Source: Pseudocercospora fijiensis CIRAD86
Taxonomy: Eukaryota > Ascomycota > Dothideomycetes > Mycosphaerellales > Mycosphaerellaceae
DNA length: 64,000 bases
Assembly: GCF_000340215.1 (NCBI RefSeq)
Contig: NW_006921538.1
Span: 1,302,001 to 1,366,000 of the forward strand
Reading direction: 5' to 3'
Shown: piece by piece, positions 33,868-44,639 of the stretch
How the letters are laid out: each line of letters begins with the position of its first letter
Numbering within the stretch: the stretch's first letter is position 1
Position numbers and translations under genes: made by a program
The notes under the pieces: model-generated
The model's database searches: none
Told to the model about the DNA's origin: nothing
Seen by the model: the letters and a program-made list of their open reading frames with translations, nothing else

Positions 33868-34049
33868 TATTGTAAATCGTGCTAAGGATGCAACTAATTA
33901 TCGGATTAACAACTATATAACTGTATAAAGAAGAATTAGGAGCCTGCTATAGAAACTGCAGTTAATATACCCATTATATATCCTTCCTCTTAGCACAGGT
34001 TAGCTAATAGTATCAGCTGACCAGCATATCACCTGACTGAACCACAACA
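33868..34049 (-). repeat. Right (5') LTR of copia element
   Basis: 182 bp, the partner of 27254-27435. Here the inner (left) half carries the G-to-A changes and the outer 40 bp retain C and G. The terminal TG has become TA. TCAGA follows immediately. Confidence 0.93.
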
Positions 34050-34438
34050 TCAGAGTCTCCACGACTCGATACTACTAATGAGTTTAGCGTCACTACTTTC
34101 CAGCTGGCGGGTGGCCACACACCTACCTTGACTGCACCCTTCGTTCTTGTCTCGTGGGGACACACATAAGAACGTTCGAGCTAGGTAGCCAGAGCGAGAA
34201 AGCTACCTACGGCCCTACCTACGGCCTACGGGATGGCTTGAAACCAGGCCCAACCATGCTCGCTATGCGGCCCATGCTAGTCATCCGCTACCATAGCTGG
34301 ATCAAGGAGGCGTATATAACTTTCGTATTCCCCCCTCCGGCATACGCGCGCCTGTTTGCTTCTCGTTATATCTCTAACTTACACCATTGCTGCTGCTGTC
34401 TGCCGAAATCGTAATATACCCACCTGCACGAAGACAAC

Positions 34439-35053
34439 ATGTACACAATCGCCACGATCGCGCTCTTCGCCAGTGCCGTTTTCGCACAGATTCCTGGACT
34501 GCCAGACTGCTCACAGACTTGTATCACCGACTACGGTGGATGCAACCAGGTCGATGTCAAGTGCATTTGCTCCAATGTACCGCTGCTCGAGAAGCTCTCA
34601 TGCTGTGTGAGCCAGAAGTGCGATGCGAAAGGCCAAGCTGGTGCGACACTCTCATGCAGCTAACACAACTCACGCTTCAGAGGCTAATGATGTGACTACC
34701 TAGATGTCATCTCCTTCGCCGACTCGCTTTGCGGCAGCTACGGCGTCACAACTCTTCCAACCGCGGCAGGTTGCACGGGTAGCGCGGCTGGCGCTTCTTC
34801 GACCGCATCTGGTTCCGCGACAATGACAATGACTGGGACCATGTCTATGACCTCTGCACCATCGACCACGTCTGCCACCTCTGCCCATGCATCTGCTTCC
34901 AGCATGGCCTCCACAGCTACCAAGTCCGCTGCAAGCGCTGCATCCTCGGCCGCCTCCGCCTCAAAACAAAGCACCGCAGCTGCACCAACCAACGCTGTCC
35001 AACAAGTTCTCGGGTTTGGCCTCGGCGCTGCGGGTCTTTTGGCTGTTTTGTAG
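34439..35053 (+). CDS. CFEM-domain, GPI-anchored-type surface protein
   Basis: Two exons (34439-34640 and 34704-35053) joined by a 63-bp intron (GTGCGA donor, CTAAT branch-like motif, TAG acceptor) give 183 residues. The N-terminus is a signal peptide (MYTIATIALFASAVFAQ). A CFEM-type cysteine module follows: PDCSQTC, GGCNQ, VKCICSN, SCCVSQKC, FADSLCGSYGV and AGC. Then comes a Ser/Thr/Ala/Met-rich linker and a hydrophobic C-terminal tail (VLGFGLGAAGLLAVL) typical of a GPI-anchor signal. Such proteins sit on the fungal wall or membrane; family members act in haem uptake, adhesion or host interaction, and which applies here is unknown. Without the intron the frame stops at a Cys-rich fragment, so splicing is needed. 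The gene is intact, between two inactivated mobile elements. Confidence 0.88.
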
Positions 35054-35757
35054 AGAAGAAGAAGAGCATGGATGGGGTTGAGATGGAGGAGAGAATTCGG
35101 AAAGAGGAAGCACTTGGAAGAAAGCGAAGATGTAGAAGAGAAAGAGATATCCTTCGCATTGGCTTTGCTGCGATTACACTACTATGTGTTCATAATTCCT
35201 CAGGAGTCAGAACGCGACGCATTTGAATTCCAGGAACAAATATCACAAGGTTTATGATGCTTGTAAGGAGCGGTAAGCTGCATGCTGACAATCAGGTGAG
35301 GTCGAGATAAAAGCGGATCTCTGCGCATGCCATCGCAACGAAGGAAGCAATACATTCCAAGAAGCAACGCGCGATGCTTGGCGGCTCTACGTGGAATCTT
35401 CCTTCGCGACGGCCAGAATAGGAAAGGAGCTATACCTTGGCTTCACGTGCAGCCCGTCTTACGCGCGTCTCTCTGTAGCTCGCGAGATAAAAGGGCCTAA
35501 TAATTTCGCTCGGCATTTGTTGTGCTCGGCACTTTCTTGGTACCCACACCGAGGATGGAGCTCTCCGCCATCCTCTCCAGAGAGCCACTGCGTTCTCAAC
35601 CAGCGTCCGTAGAGCGCTGCGAAGATAAAGCGTCTGAACACCTCGGAAGGCTACTGTTTTCTCCCCAAGTTCTAGCTAGCGAGGATCTCTGCCAATTGAA
35701 CCCGCCTTTTGCCTGGTCAAGCTTAAGCGTTTTAGCCCTCCGACGTGTTCAGTCGCT
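35054..35757. other. Region between CFEM gene and outer LTR element
   Basis: No coding region supported. It holds the CFEM 3' UTR. The target-site duplication GTATA of the following element lies at 35758-35762. Confidence 0.4.
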
Positions 35758-35762
35758 GTATA

Positions 35763-35876
35763 ACTTGAAGTGTGTATGTTCGATGGTTAATTGAGTGTCT
35801 ACGGAAGAAGCGAGAAGTCGCTAAATAGGTGCAGCGCGTGTGCACGGTCCAAGCCACAGGACCCTGTGTTTCAAGT
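35763..35876 (-). repeat. Left (3') 114-bp LTR of gag-only element
   Basis: Begins ACTTGAAG, ends TTTCAAGT (terminal inverted 7-mers). Identical base for base to 49582-49695. Confidence 0.93.
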
Positions 35877-35950
35877 CACCCCCTCGTGCACATGCAAGGC
35901 ACGTAGGTGAGTACAAAGTCGCTTAAATCAAACATAGAGGTATCAGTCAA

Positions 35951-36345
35951 TAGCCCAGGCTTCTTGCCCTTACAATGGCCATTTAGTCAGTCAATCAGTC
36001 AGCAACCCAGGCATTATGCCCTTCATTAGTTGTTCAGTCAATCCAGTCAGCAACCCAGGCATTATGCCCTTTATTGGTTGTTCAGTCAATCAATCAGCAA
36101 CCCAGGCATCTTGCCCTTAGATGGTTGTTCAGTCAGTCAGTAGCCCAGGCATCTTGCCCTTAGATGGCCATTTAGTCAGTCCGCCGCACCCCCTGCATCC
36201 AGCAGGTTTGAGTGTTGATTGCGGTTCAGTCAGTAGCCACGACACCCCCTGCTTCTTGCAGGTAGGTGCTTAAAGCAGCCGTTCAGTCAGTAGCCACGAC
36301 ACCCCCTGCTTCTTGCAGGTAGGTGCTTAAAGCAGCCGTTCAGTC
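35951..36345 (-). repeat. Tandem array of small hairpin units
   Basis: Five units of about 46-53 bp contain CCCAGGC-N-GCCCTT, with self-complementary cores such as GGCATTATGCC (about 35953, 36006, 36054, 36100, 36143). Three more contain CCCCTGC-N5-GCAGG (about 36188, 36243, 36300). Units are separated by TCAGTCAG-type spacers. A ninth hairpin of the second type lies in the element's 5' leader at about 49515-49536. The array lies in the presumed 3' untranslated region of the gag transcript. Confidence 0.85.
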
Positions 36346-36363
36346 GTTTCAGGTTCAGTCGGT

Positions 36364-37090
36364 TCAGAAGGCATAGGTCCTATTAGTTGATAGCTCAGGG
36401 GCCGGGTTGTTGTAGGCAGAAGGTGTAATAGCTATATTGGCCACTTGCTTGTTCAGCTTGTCTTAGTCCTTCTCATGCAGTTTCTTGAACCATTCAGGTG
36501 CTAGTTTAGGGTTCTTCTTAAAGCAGGTCGGACCATGCTTCCTGTCGCAGTAGCTGCAGTGCTTCTTGGCGTCTGTCTTGTCTGTGCTCTTGCTTCTAGC
36601 CATATTAGCAGTTTGGAATACACCAGCTGCTATCAGTTGGCGACGATTATCGTCACGCAGGTTGGTGTAGGCCTTGTTAAAAGTCATATCCTTTAGGTTG
36701 ACTGTCCAGTAGTTGGCAAGTGACTCGTAATAGGGGCTAGTTGTTATTAGCAGAATAAGCAGGTCGCGCTTGTCGGCAGTCAGTTCAGTATTGAACGACT
36801 CAATGCGGTCACTAAGTGTCCGAATCTAAGCAATATGAGCCTCAATATCCTTGCCGTCGTATCGCAGCTTAAACAGTTCCCTCCACAATGAGAAGTATTC
36901 AGTTTCCGTATCTGGTTAGCACATAGCCTTAATCTTGGTCATCAGCTTGTAGCCGTCGTCAAAGTCGCTATCAGATGCGGACAGGCGGCTCTTAATCGAG
37001 TCGCTCAGAGTGAGGGTAATTAGATCAGCAGCATCCGCTACCTTGTCGTTATAGTCGGGCAGAGTCGCTACCTCCTTCTCAGGCTCTTCT
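36364..37090 (-). pseudogene. Gag C-terminal part of the TR-GAG element
   Basis: One minus frame runs from the nested-insertion side to TGA at 36364-36366. It resembles copia-type Gag: ADAADLITLTLSDSIKSRL, an inner segment TEYFSLWRELFKLRYDGKDI and the block DLLILLITTSPYYESLANYW. It then has a zinc-knuckle-like motif CSYCDRKHGPTC followed by FKKNP. The knuckle spacing is C-x2-C-x3-H-x3-C, shorter than the usual C-x2-C-x4-H-x4-C. Three in-frame stops (TAA, TAG, TAA at 36463-36465) all look like C-to-T changes in CAA/CAG codons. The rest of gag is 12 kb away at 49286-49480. Confidence 0.75.
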
Positions 37091-37641
37091 TGTAGACATC
37101 ACCTACCTTCTATCTGTCGTAACCACCTTCCACCTTCTACCTTCTACCTTCTACCTTCTACCTTCCATCCTATTCTTAGCGTCGATCGGATCTCGGTTCT
37201 TCTCGATATAGTATAGTGCTAGTAGAGATGTCTTCGTAAAGAGCCTAAGGACAAATGTCGCAATCTGGCTATTCTATCCTTATAGTATATAGGATATATT
37301 GAATAGTATAACAACTATACATTTTCACTAAAAGTAATGTTAGAATCGCACCTAGGTATAATATAGATAAAGATGTTTGCTTATACAATAAATTGTATAT
37401 TTCTAAAGATATAGAAATAAAAATTACAAAACGTTATTCTATAATAAACGCTATGCGAACAGTATCCGAATAGCCTTTGTCGCGGCACCAACTAACGCTA
37501 TTTATATTAAACGAAATATACGCGCTCCCTTAGAATTAGCCGCTCTCTAACCTCTAAGTGTTTGCTATACGCGAAAGTGTCGCGTTACTATATACTAGGC
37601 CTATCGGGGTAGAATAGGCTGAAATACGGCTGTCTTAGTCT

Positions 37642-40600
37642 ATGCGCTTTACATTCGCCTACTTAAATACGCGTAACTTCGCGCATACTTATCTCGTATC
37701 TCCGTTACTGTTTCCGATATCGTATACGTATATATATATATACACAGCTCTAATACTCGCCTTAATTTCCGGATATAGCGCGATAGCAGACTACTTCCGC
37801 CTTAAACAGCGCAATAGTAGAACACTCCTGCTCTATCGCCTAGTTTAGAGTATAGCTACCGAGGAAGTTCCTTAGTAGGCCTACCTCGCTACTAGTAATA
37901 GCAATGCTATCCTTCGTTAAGACCTAGAAGAGTCTATTATTACCGACCGCTTCGAGGAGTATGTTCGTTTCGAGGAATAGCGCCGCTAGCGCTAGCTTGC
38001 CTATTAGGCTAAAGGTCCGATTCTCTAGCGTATAGTCCGCGGATAGCGTACGCACCGCCGCTAGTTAATGCGTGCGGCTGCTCGTTAAGGTCTACCGCGC
38101 TAGCATCTATTAATAGACTTAACTTAGGGGGAGGTCGATAAGATCGAGGGCATTAAATACGACGATATCGTAGTTAGTAGCGATAGCGAAGAACATAAAT
38201 ACGGCTACCTCTACACTTATTGTTATAAACAGCACGACTAGGCTGAATCCAACCTAGGCGGGTATTAGTCTAATCTCCCGCCTCTACGCATTGCGACTCT
38301 AGAGCTAGTCTATTATATAGGCGGTAGCTTTCTTTAGACCGGTAGGAATACTAATATTAGCAAGGGCCGTCGTAAGGAACAGCAACAGAAGAAGAAGTAG
38401 CAGGCTAGCAAGAATATAGTAGGGCGTCTAGGAAATACGTACGACCTACGCCGCTAGCAGTAGTAGTAGCAGTAGCAGCAGCCGCCGCTATAATAGGGCG
38501 CATAGCACGCTATACTAATCCTGCTATCTCGTAAAGTATACACCCGCTAGCAGCCAAATTGGTCTACTAAGAAGCTAGCTCTTCTAGAAGATTTATAGTA
38601 GAAGACCGCCTTCTTCTAGGCCGCGACTAACTATATACTAGATAAGCCATTTACATTAAAAGAGATTCAAATGTTGGTATAGGATGCTAGTCTTAAGCGA
38701 GAGGCGATTCCTATCTAGCGGGACATTATTAAGAATAGCCTATAGTAGGTACTTAATGCCTTCTATCCTAGTAAGGGATATAAGCTATCGGATCTCTAAT
38801 AGGAGGTGCTATATAACCTAGTATTCGTAGGGACGGATATTGTAATGATCGAGAAGACCGGTAGTAGCAAGAGCTTAGTCTACTAGGCATATACTATACT
38901 AACTAGTCGCATCAACATCTAGATTATTCTATTAAACCGCCTTAGTAAAGAACAGAAGGCCGATATCGATTAGACTATACGTAATCTCGTATAGAAGAAT
39001 ATAGTTACTAGAGATAGCGGCGTCGAGTTAGTGCGTTATTATATAATCTCTGCAGAGACTAAGCGCAAGGATCCGAAGATGTACGATAATATCGTTGCTA
39101 GCAAATACTACTATATCTTCTATAGCCTAGAACAAGCGTCTACTCTAGAATTGCGAGAGGTATTTAAGAAGATTAGTGATCGCATCGGCCTAGTTACTAT
39201 TAATAAGCTGTATTTAGTATATAAGTAGAAGGATTTCCGCGAGGAGTTTGCTTAAATCTATACGCTTCGCAGCCTGTTTCGTACTAATACCCTTTAGCTA
39301 GGTGCCTCTGCGACTATTTTATAGGAAACCTTAGAGTTTATATTAAAGAATAGCGGTTTCCGTAATAATAGCCGCGAGGCATTTAAGACTAAGGTTATCT
39401 ATACGAGCATTAACCGCATTAATACTACGTACATCTTCAAGACTATCCCGTAAAAGAACTGTAGCGATTTCGACTTGCTATATCTATTGCTAAAGAAGGC
39501 CGTTACCGATAGACAGGCTACACCTGCGAATATCGACAAGGCGATTGTATTTATTAATAGCCGTAGCAAGGTCGATAAGCTAACTTATATTCTGCGCTAG
39601 TAGCTTGTTTAGATAATAGCAGACTAAGAAGATCCGACTAAGAAGTATGCCTAGAACAATACTAGCTATAATGTGTACAAAGTGGTCGCTTTTTATACTA
39701 CGTACGTCGCTAATCACGATAAGGAGGTCCGATATAATAAGTTTAAGAAGCCTAGTACTCGGTCGTCGACGCGTATAATAGTTAGCACTCTAGCAATTGC
39801 TATAGGCACTAACATTAGCGATATTAAGTTTGTTATTATATAGTAGCTACCTATTACTAAGGATATTAATAATGCTATATAGCGAGCTAGTCGTGCTAGT
39901 CGCAAGCTCGGCGTAGGACAGCGATTATATACTATCTTCTTCTTCCCTTAGTATATCGATAATACGGCAAAGCGAGTTCTAGATAGTGTTAACTATACCT
40001 CTGTTATCAATCGAGACGGTAGACCGGCCAATGCCGACTAGTATAAGCAGCTCGCGCAGGGCGCTATCGCATACTAGCTATATCGACTAAGCGGCTTACG
40101 TAACATAGAGATCCCTAGTAAAGATAATAGAGGCGACTAGGACGAGGATAATAAGGACACTACTATCGTAGTACCGAGAGGTACGGCCGCTCGAGAAGCT
40201 TAAGAAATAGTAGTAGCTAATGCTACTAATGCCGCTTCTACTCGCAAGAACTAGTCTAAGAGTAACATAGAAAAGCGCAATAAGATCCCCGACATCTTCC
40301 GCCTACTATTTAATAGCTAGTATATAGCAACGCCTCGTTGCCTACGCGCTATACTAAATAAGCGATACTAGGAACACCTCCGTATATAGGATCCTAAAGA
40401 GAGCCTAGATCCGAAGGATTGTTGCAATATAGTCTGCAATCGCGATCTTAACTCGGTATTCCAATAGGATATAGAAGCGCTATATCTACTAAAAGCCCTA
40501 GTCGCACTATAGAAGGGTTCTAAGTAGTCCTTCTTGCTACTATACCTGCAGAAGTTCTTCGATCGCAAGGCTAATAAAGCTAGCGGCCGGTTTAATATAT

Positions 40601-41420
40601 ACTTCTTCAACCTCCTATCTAATACACTTATCGATAACCGGTATATTTAGGAGCTCTATAATATAATGCGGCATCTAGTACTTAGCGATGCGGAAGAGGC
40701 GTCTACTAGAATAAGTAGATAGGAAGTGCTAGATAGTACGCCTAGGTTTGATACCTAGTATTAGGCTAGCGGCGAAAACCTCCGTAGCAAGCTAGGCCTT
40801 AGTAAGCTCCTTGCATATATTAACCGTAACTTTCGTAAGGCTTTCGAGGAGTAGGAGAAGTATTATAAAGAGCGGAAGCGCAAGTAGGCCGAGCGCAAGT
40901 AAGTAGCGGAGGCAGAGACGGATAATAGTACTACTAACGATTAATCCGCTGCTTAGCTAGCACTACCAATAGTATAAGAACGCCTCCGCCAATTACGCTA
41001 GGACTCTAACAAGTCTCGCGATGCTAATATATCGCTAGTAAAGAAGGCCGTTATAGGCAATCGGAAAGCTAAGAAGTCGCAGTCGTAACTAGCTACTAAG
41101 AAGGCGACAGGCAAGCGTATAGGAGATCCTATTTAGGGCAGTACTGCTTCCTTATCTGCTCGCACTCCAACCTAGCAGACCCTACGCCGTTAGCGGAACG
41201 ATAAAGACGGTAAATATAGTACTCTAATATCGGTCGCTAAGTCTATACTTCGTAATACTACAAGCACCCGCCTACGCCGCAGCCGCTCGCTAACTATTAA
41301 AGCACGAGAGAATCTTGCCTTAGCTAGTAAGGACATTCCACCTAAGAATCTGCTCGAAGAGAGTCTAACTCGGGCTCGTAGGCAGCGATAGGGCTAGACT
41401 ATGCTATACTTAATAAACTA
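37642..41420 (+). pseudogene. RecQ-like DNA helicase fossil ORF
   Basis: One plus frame stays in register for about 3.8 kb, broken only by TAG and TAA codons. ATP-dependent helicase motifs occur in order. Walker A-like IEKTGSSKSLVY is at 38,848-38,884. A probable DExH region (NKLYLVYK, 39,198) is followed by LGASAT (39,300). The second helicase domain has KAIVFINSRSKVDK (39,538), STLAIAIGTNISDIKFVI (39,786) and QRASRASR (39,880), a mutated QRxGRxGR. A Cys cluster (PRCLRAILNKRY, then CCNIVCN; about 40,330-40,440) matches the RecQ zinc subdomain. The region before the helicase contains an acidic stretch and a Gln tract. A basic C-terminal tail extends to the 19-bp tandem repeat. Gly-to-Ser/Asn changes fit G-to-A mutation. 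It is inactive. Confidence 0.7.
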
Positions 41421-41500
41421 GGCGGAGGCTAATAAACTAGGCGGAGGCTAATAAACTAGGCGGAGGCTAATAAACTAGGCGGAGGCTAATAAACTAGGCA
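41412..41500 (+). repeat. 19-bp tandem repeat, about 4.7 copies
   Basis: Unit AATAAACTAGGCGGAGGCT, repeated without visible change from 41412; the last copy is partial. It lies at the 3' end of the helicase frame and may include its original stop. Confidence 0.9.
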
Positions 41501-44500
41501 GGGCAAAAGGCGAGAACTGAATGCAGCGTAAGACTATCCTGCTGCTATCGTAGTAGTAGAGTAGATGTACTAAGAGAAGACACATTAGGTTGCACGTTCC
41601 TTGCCCTTTCGTAAGGAGCCCTATTGCTACTGTTACTACTGCTGCAAGATCGTATACTATAGAGTATCTATCGCCCTCTATACTATAGTATTGAATCCTT
41701 TAATAGCATCCTAGACTGCCCTTTGATCTCGACTAGTTAGTTGATCTCGACTAGTTAACTAATCTTTATTAGCCTCTTGCTCTCCTTCTCGTTCCTTAAC
41801 CTTAATATAAACATTCGTTGCTACCTTTACCTTTCCCCTTGCCTTTCCCCTTGCCTTTCCCCTTACCCTTACCTTTGCCTCTATATCTATCTTCGTATAC
41901 TTCTATACAAGTCGATGAATATACTGTACTATAGCATGCTAGCTCCTAGGCGGCTATCTAGGCTCTCTAGTAGCATTATATATCTCTGCAATCTCCTACT
42001 ATATTATACTAGTGCTACGCTTCGCACTTAGAACAACCGCAGCCCTTATCTCTTCGCTAAGGTAGTCGTCTAAGTCTAAGGATAAAGAGTCGTCTCGTAA
42101 TAAGGATGCTATGTCGCTATCGCCTTATAATATCGCAGAGACAGAGATATTGCTAGCTCGAGAATGATAATAAGGAAGAGGTCGCGATCCGTAAAAGGAA
42201 GAAGTCGCGATACCTATTCCCGCTAATCGGGCGCTTTACCGTACTAAAACCGGAGTCTTAGCGGGATCCGAATCCTAGTTCCTTCTAACTTAAGACTGCG
42301 AGCTTTTACAACACGATACTACTAATAATAACACGACGCGCTAGCCCGCTAGCCAGCTAGTACGAGATACGTCGATTAAGCGCGTTTCTAGCAAAGCGCG
42401 CTAGCAAAAGTGTCTAACACGATAACGACGGTCGCCTTAGGCATACCGATGTCCTATCTCGAGAAGTCCTCGCTTACTATACCTTCTAACATCAATACGA
42501 CGCGCTAGCTAGCTAGCTAGTACGAGATACGTCGATTAAGCGCGTTTCTAGCAAAGCGCGCTATAAAGAAGTCGACGGTTGTTTAGGTTATATCGAAGCG
42601 AAGAGGCTAGAGTTAGCTATAAAGAAGTCGACAACTAACTAGAATACTATACTTATTGTACTATATACTCTAGTTAGTAGGTACTACAATATATACGGTA
42701 GAATAGAAGCGTAGGGCGATAACATACAACGAGCGCTATAAATAGCATCTCTTCGAGAACCGCCGAAGCGACCTCTTACGTCCTCGCCCTCCTTTAAACC
42801 TCTCCCTAAAACCAGAGGCCTTAGTTGCTATATAAGGCAGAGAAATGAATAATAGCGTTTATAGGGATCTAATATAACTAGCGGTTTAAGGGCCTGCTAG
42901 GAGCACACTATAAGAAGTATACTAGAAGCATACATTACCTATAAGCTTACTCTCTCGCTAGCTATTAACGCATTCCATTACTAACTATAGCACCGAAGTA
43001 AGTGGAATAGGCATTATTAAGCGTATAATACTAGCGAACTTAAAGAGTTAGAAACTAGGTACCGACTAAAGCTACCTAGAGAACAATAGTCGAACCGCGC
43101 CTAAAGTTATTAAAAAGACAGTGTTAAAAAGATATGCCCCTAGAAGCCTAATACGTGCTGCGTACTACTTCGAGCAGTCTTAATGCGCTCGGTCTCGCGG
43201 ATAGGGATGCGTACTATAGGTATATAACAGTCTTAATGCGCTCGGAGGGAAGGGGGGGTGCGCACTATAGTTATCTAGTAGAGTCGATGCGCTTACTACA
43301 GTCGTATAGCAGTGCCCTTATAAAGACGTCTTACTTAAGGACGCCTGTTCGTACCGCGGAACTACAGCATTAACAGCTCGCTGCCTAGAGGCTATATCCG
43401 ATATCGTACGCTCCTAATCGCCGAATTTACAAAGGCTACGTTATACTAAGCTTAACTAGATATACGTATAGTATCCCGAGAAGAGCCTAATACAGAAAGC
43501 CTATTATAGCAATAGACAAGAAGACTATCTAATGCGGAATCACCTAATAGCAATGCTACTATAGAACAGCTATACTAAGACTGCGATTGATTCCTAAACC
43601 CACTCGCTAGGAGAGTTACCTTTCGGTAAAGCCTATCGGAGACTAAGAAGGACTAAACAAACAACACCTGTTAAGGGACCTCGACCAATTCTAAGCGGTT
43701 CTATCGGTAGCAAGTCGCAGAACTAGCAAGGAATAGTATTAATCGTAGTAGAGAGCTACTTCTACTTACGACAAAGAGGTATCGACACTATTAATATCGA
43801 CGCCGAAGCGAATACGCAGACAGCTAGTATATTAACAGGGGTAGAGGTGTTTACTGTCGCTAGTTACGCGTAAGGCGGATACCGGCATACAGTATAGTTA
43901 ATATAAAGAAGAAGAAGAAGAAGTTAAAGTTGGAAAGCGAAGGTCTATCTACGTAGGTAAGGTTAAGCTACGTAGTCGACAATAGGCAGTAATAACGGCT
44001 ATATATTACCTTACTAACTAACCCGCTCCTTTACGGCAAGAGCGACATTATTTACTAGACGCTAGTATGTAATAGATTGTGCCTAAGGCCGCTCTGTCGT
44101 CCTAAGTAGCGCAATAGGCCCTAGGTCGAGTATAGTGTATAGTAGTAGGAACAAGCTGCGATAGCTATAAGATAGCAAACTCTAATTGGTACTATCTCTT
44201 TAGATGCACCTTATCCTGCTATAGGTTATCTAGCGGCCTAGCCGAAGCCGCGATCTCATCTAGGAACCTATATAAGAACTATCTTTCTACGACCTTCCTT
44301 CCTAGAGCTATTACTAACCTACTAGAGCTATCTTTCTACGACCTTCCTAGAGCTAGCTAGCTAGAAGGACGCCTATCTAGTTAACTTTATCGAGAAGCTA
44401 CTTGCTGTCTAGGGCTAGCTAGCACGAGATACGTCGATTAAGCGCGTTTCTAGCAATTAGCGCTAGCAAAAGTAATCAATACGATAACGACGGAGACTAG

Positions 44501-44639
44501 AAGTAAGAAATATTATCTCAATCTACTAATCTATGCTCGCTGTCTATTGTTCTAACGTCGTCCTTCTAGTATAGTATTCGATGCGAATTTTCTAATTGTA
44601 TCCTCTATAAACCCTATTCTATTGCTAACGCCGTAGCAA
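41501..44639. other. Non-coding centre of the inner element
   Basis: No long frame is open here even when TAG/TAA are ignored, except a possible short one near 42,170-42,300 (basic, RKRKKSRYLFP). A core of about 46 bp containing TACGAGATACGTCGATTAAG and a GCGCGTTTCTAGCAAAGCGCG semi-palindrome occurs three times: 42358-42403, 42518-42563 and, diverged, 44418-44465. A CAGTCTTAATGCGCTCGG motif is duplicated near 43,171 and 43,228. Confidence 0.6.

Larger units (their letters stand above)
27254..34049 (-). mobile_element. Ty1/copia LTR retrotransposon, RIP-inactivated
   Basis: A complete 6.8-kb element with two 182-bp LTRs and a 5-bp target-site duplication TCAGA (27249-27253 and 34050-34054). 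It reads on the minus strand. Next to the right (5') LTR is GGTTATAAGCCCGG (about 33854-33867), an initiator-Met-like primer site; next to the left (3') LTR is a purine tract AAGGGGGAGTG. Domain order is that of copia. There is a gag zinc knuckle (CTxCKYKYTNAKC, about 32,890-32,940) and an integrase core with GGEFTNN and YIPExNSIAES (about 31,690-31,800). Reverse transcriptase has ILILLYIDNF at the YVDD site (about 30,040) and RNase H has EYIALIEVYREI (about 29,390-29,440). Stops are everywhere, so it is not autonomous. The 1.5 kb after RNase H is unassigned. Confidence 0.92.

Noticed and set aside
35951..36345. CRISPR-like array of repeats with spacers
   Set aside because: Repeats vary, spacers are not unique sequences, the unit is hairpin-based within a retrotransposon, and the genome is fungal.
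37141..37245. Candidate target-site duplication next to the 19-bp TIRs
   Set aside because: Bases flanking 37245 and 49136 do not match over 2-10 bp in any alignment I tried.
37642..41420. Reassigned stop codons (TAG/TAA read as Gln) in the helicase frame
   Set aside because: Host genes in the window use TAA and TAG as normal stops, and the TpA excess fits RIP mutation instead.
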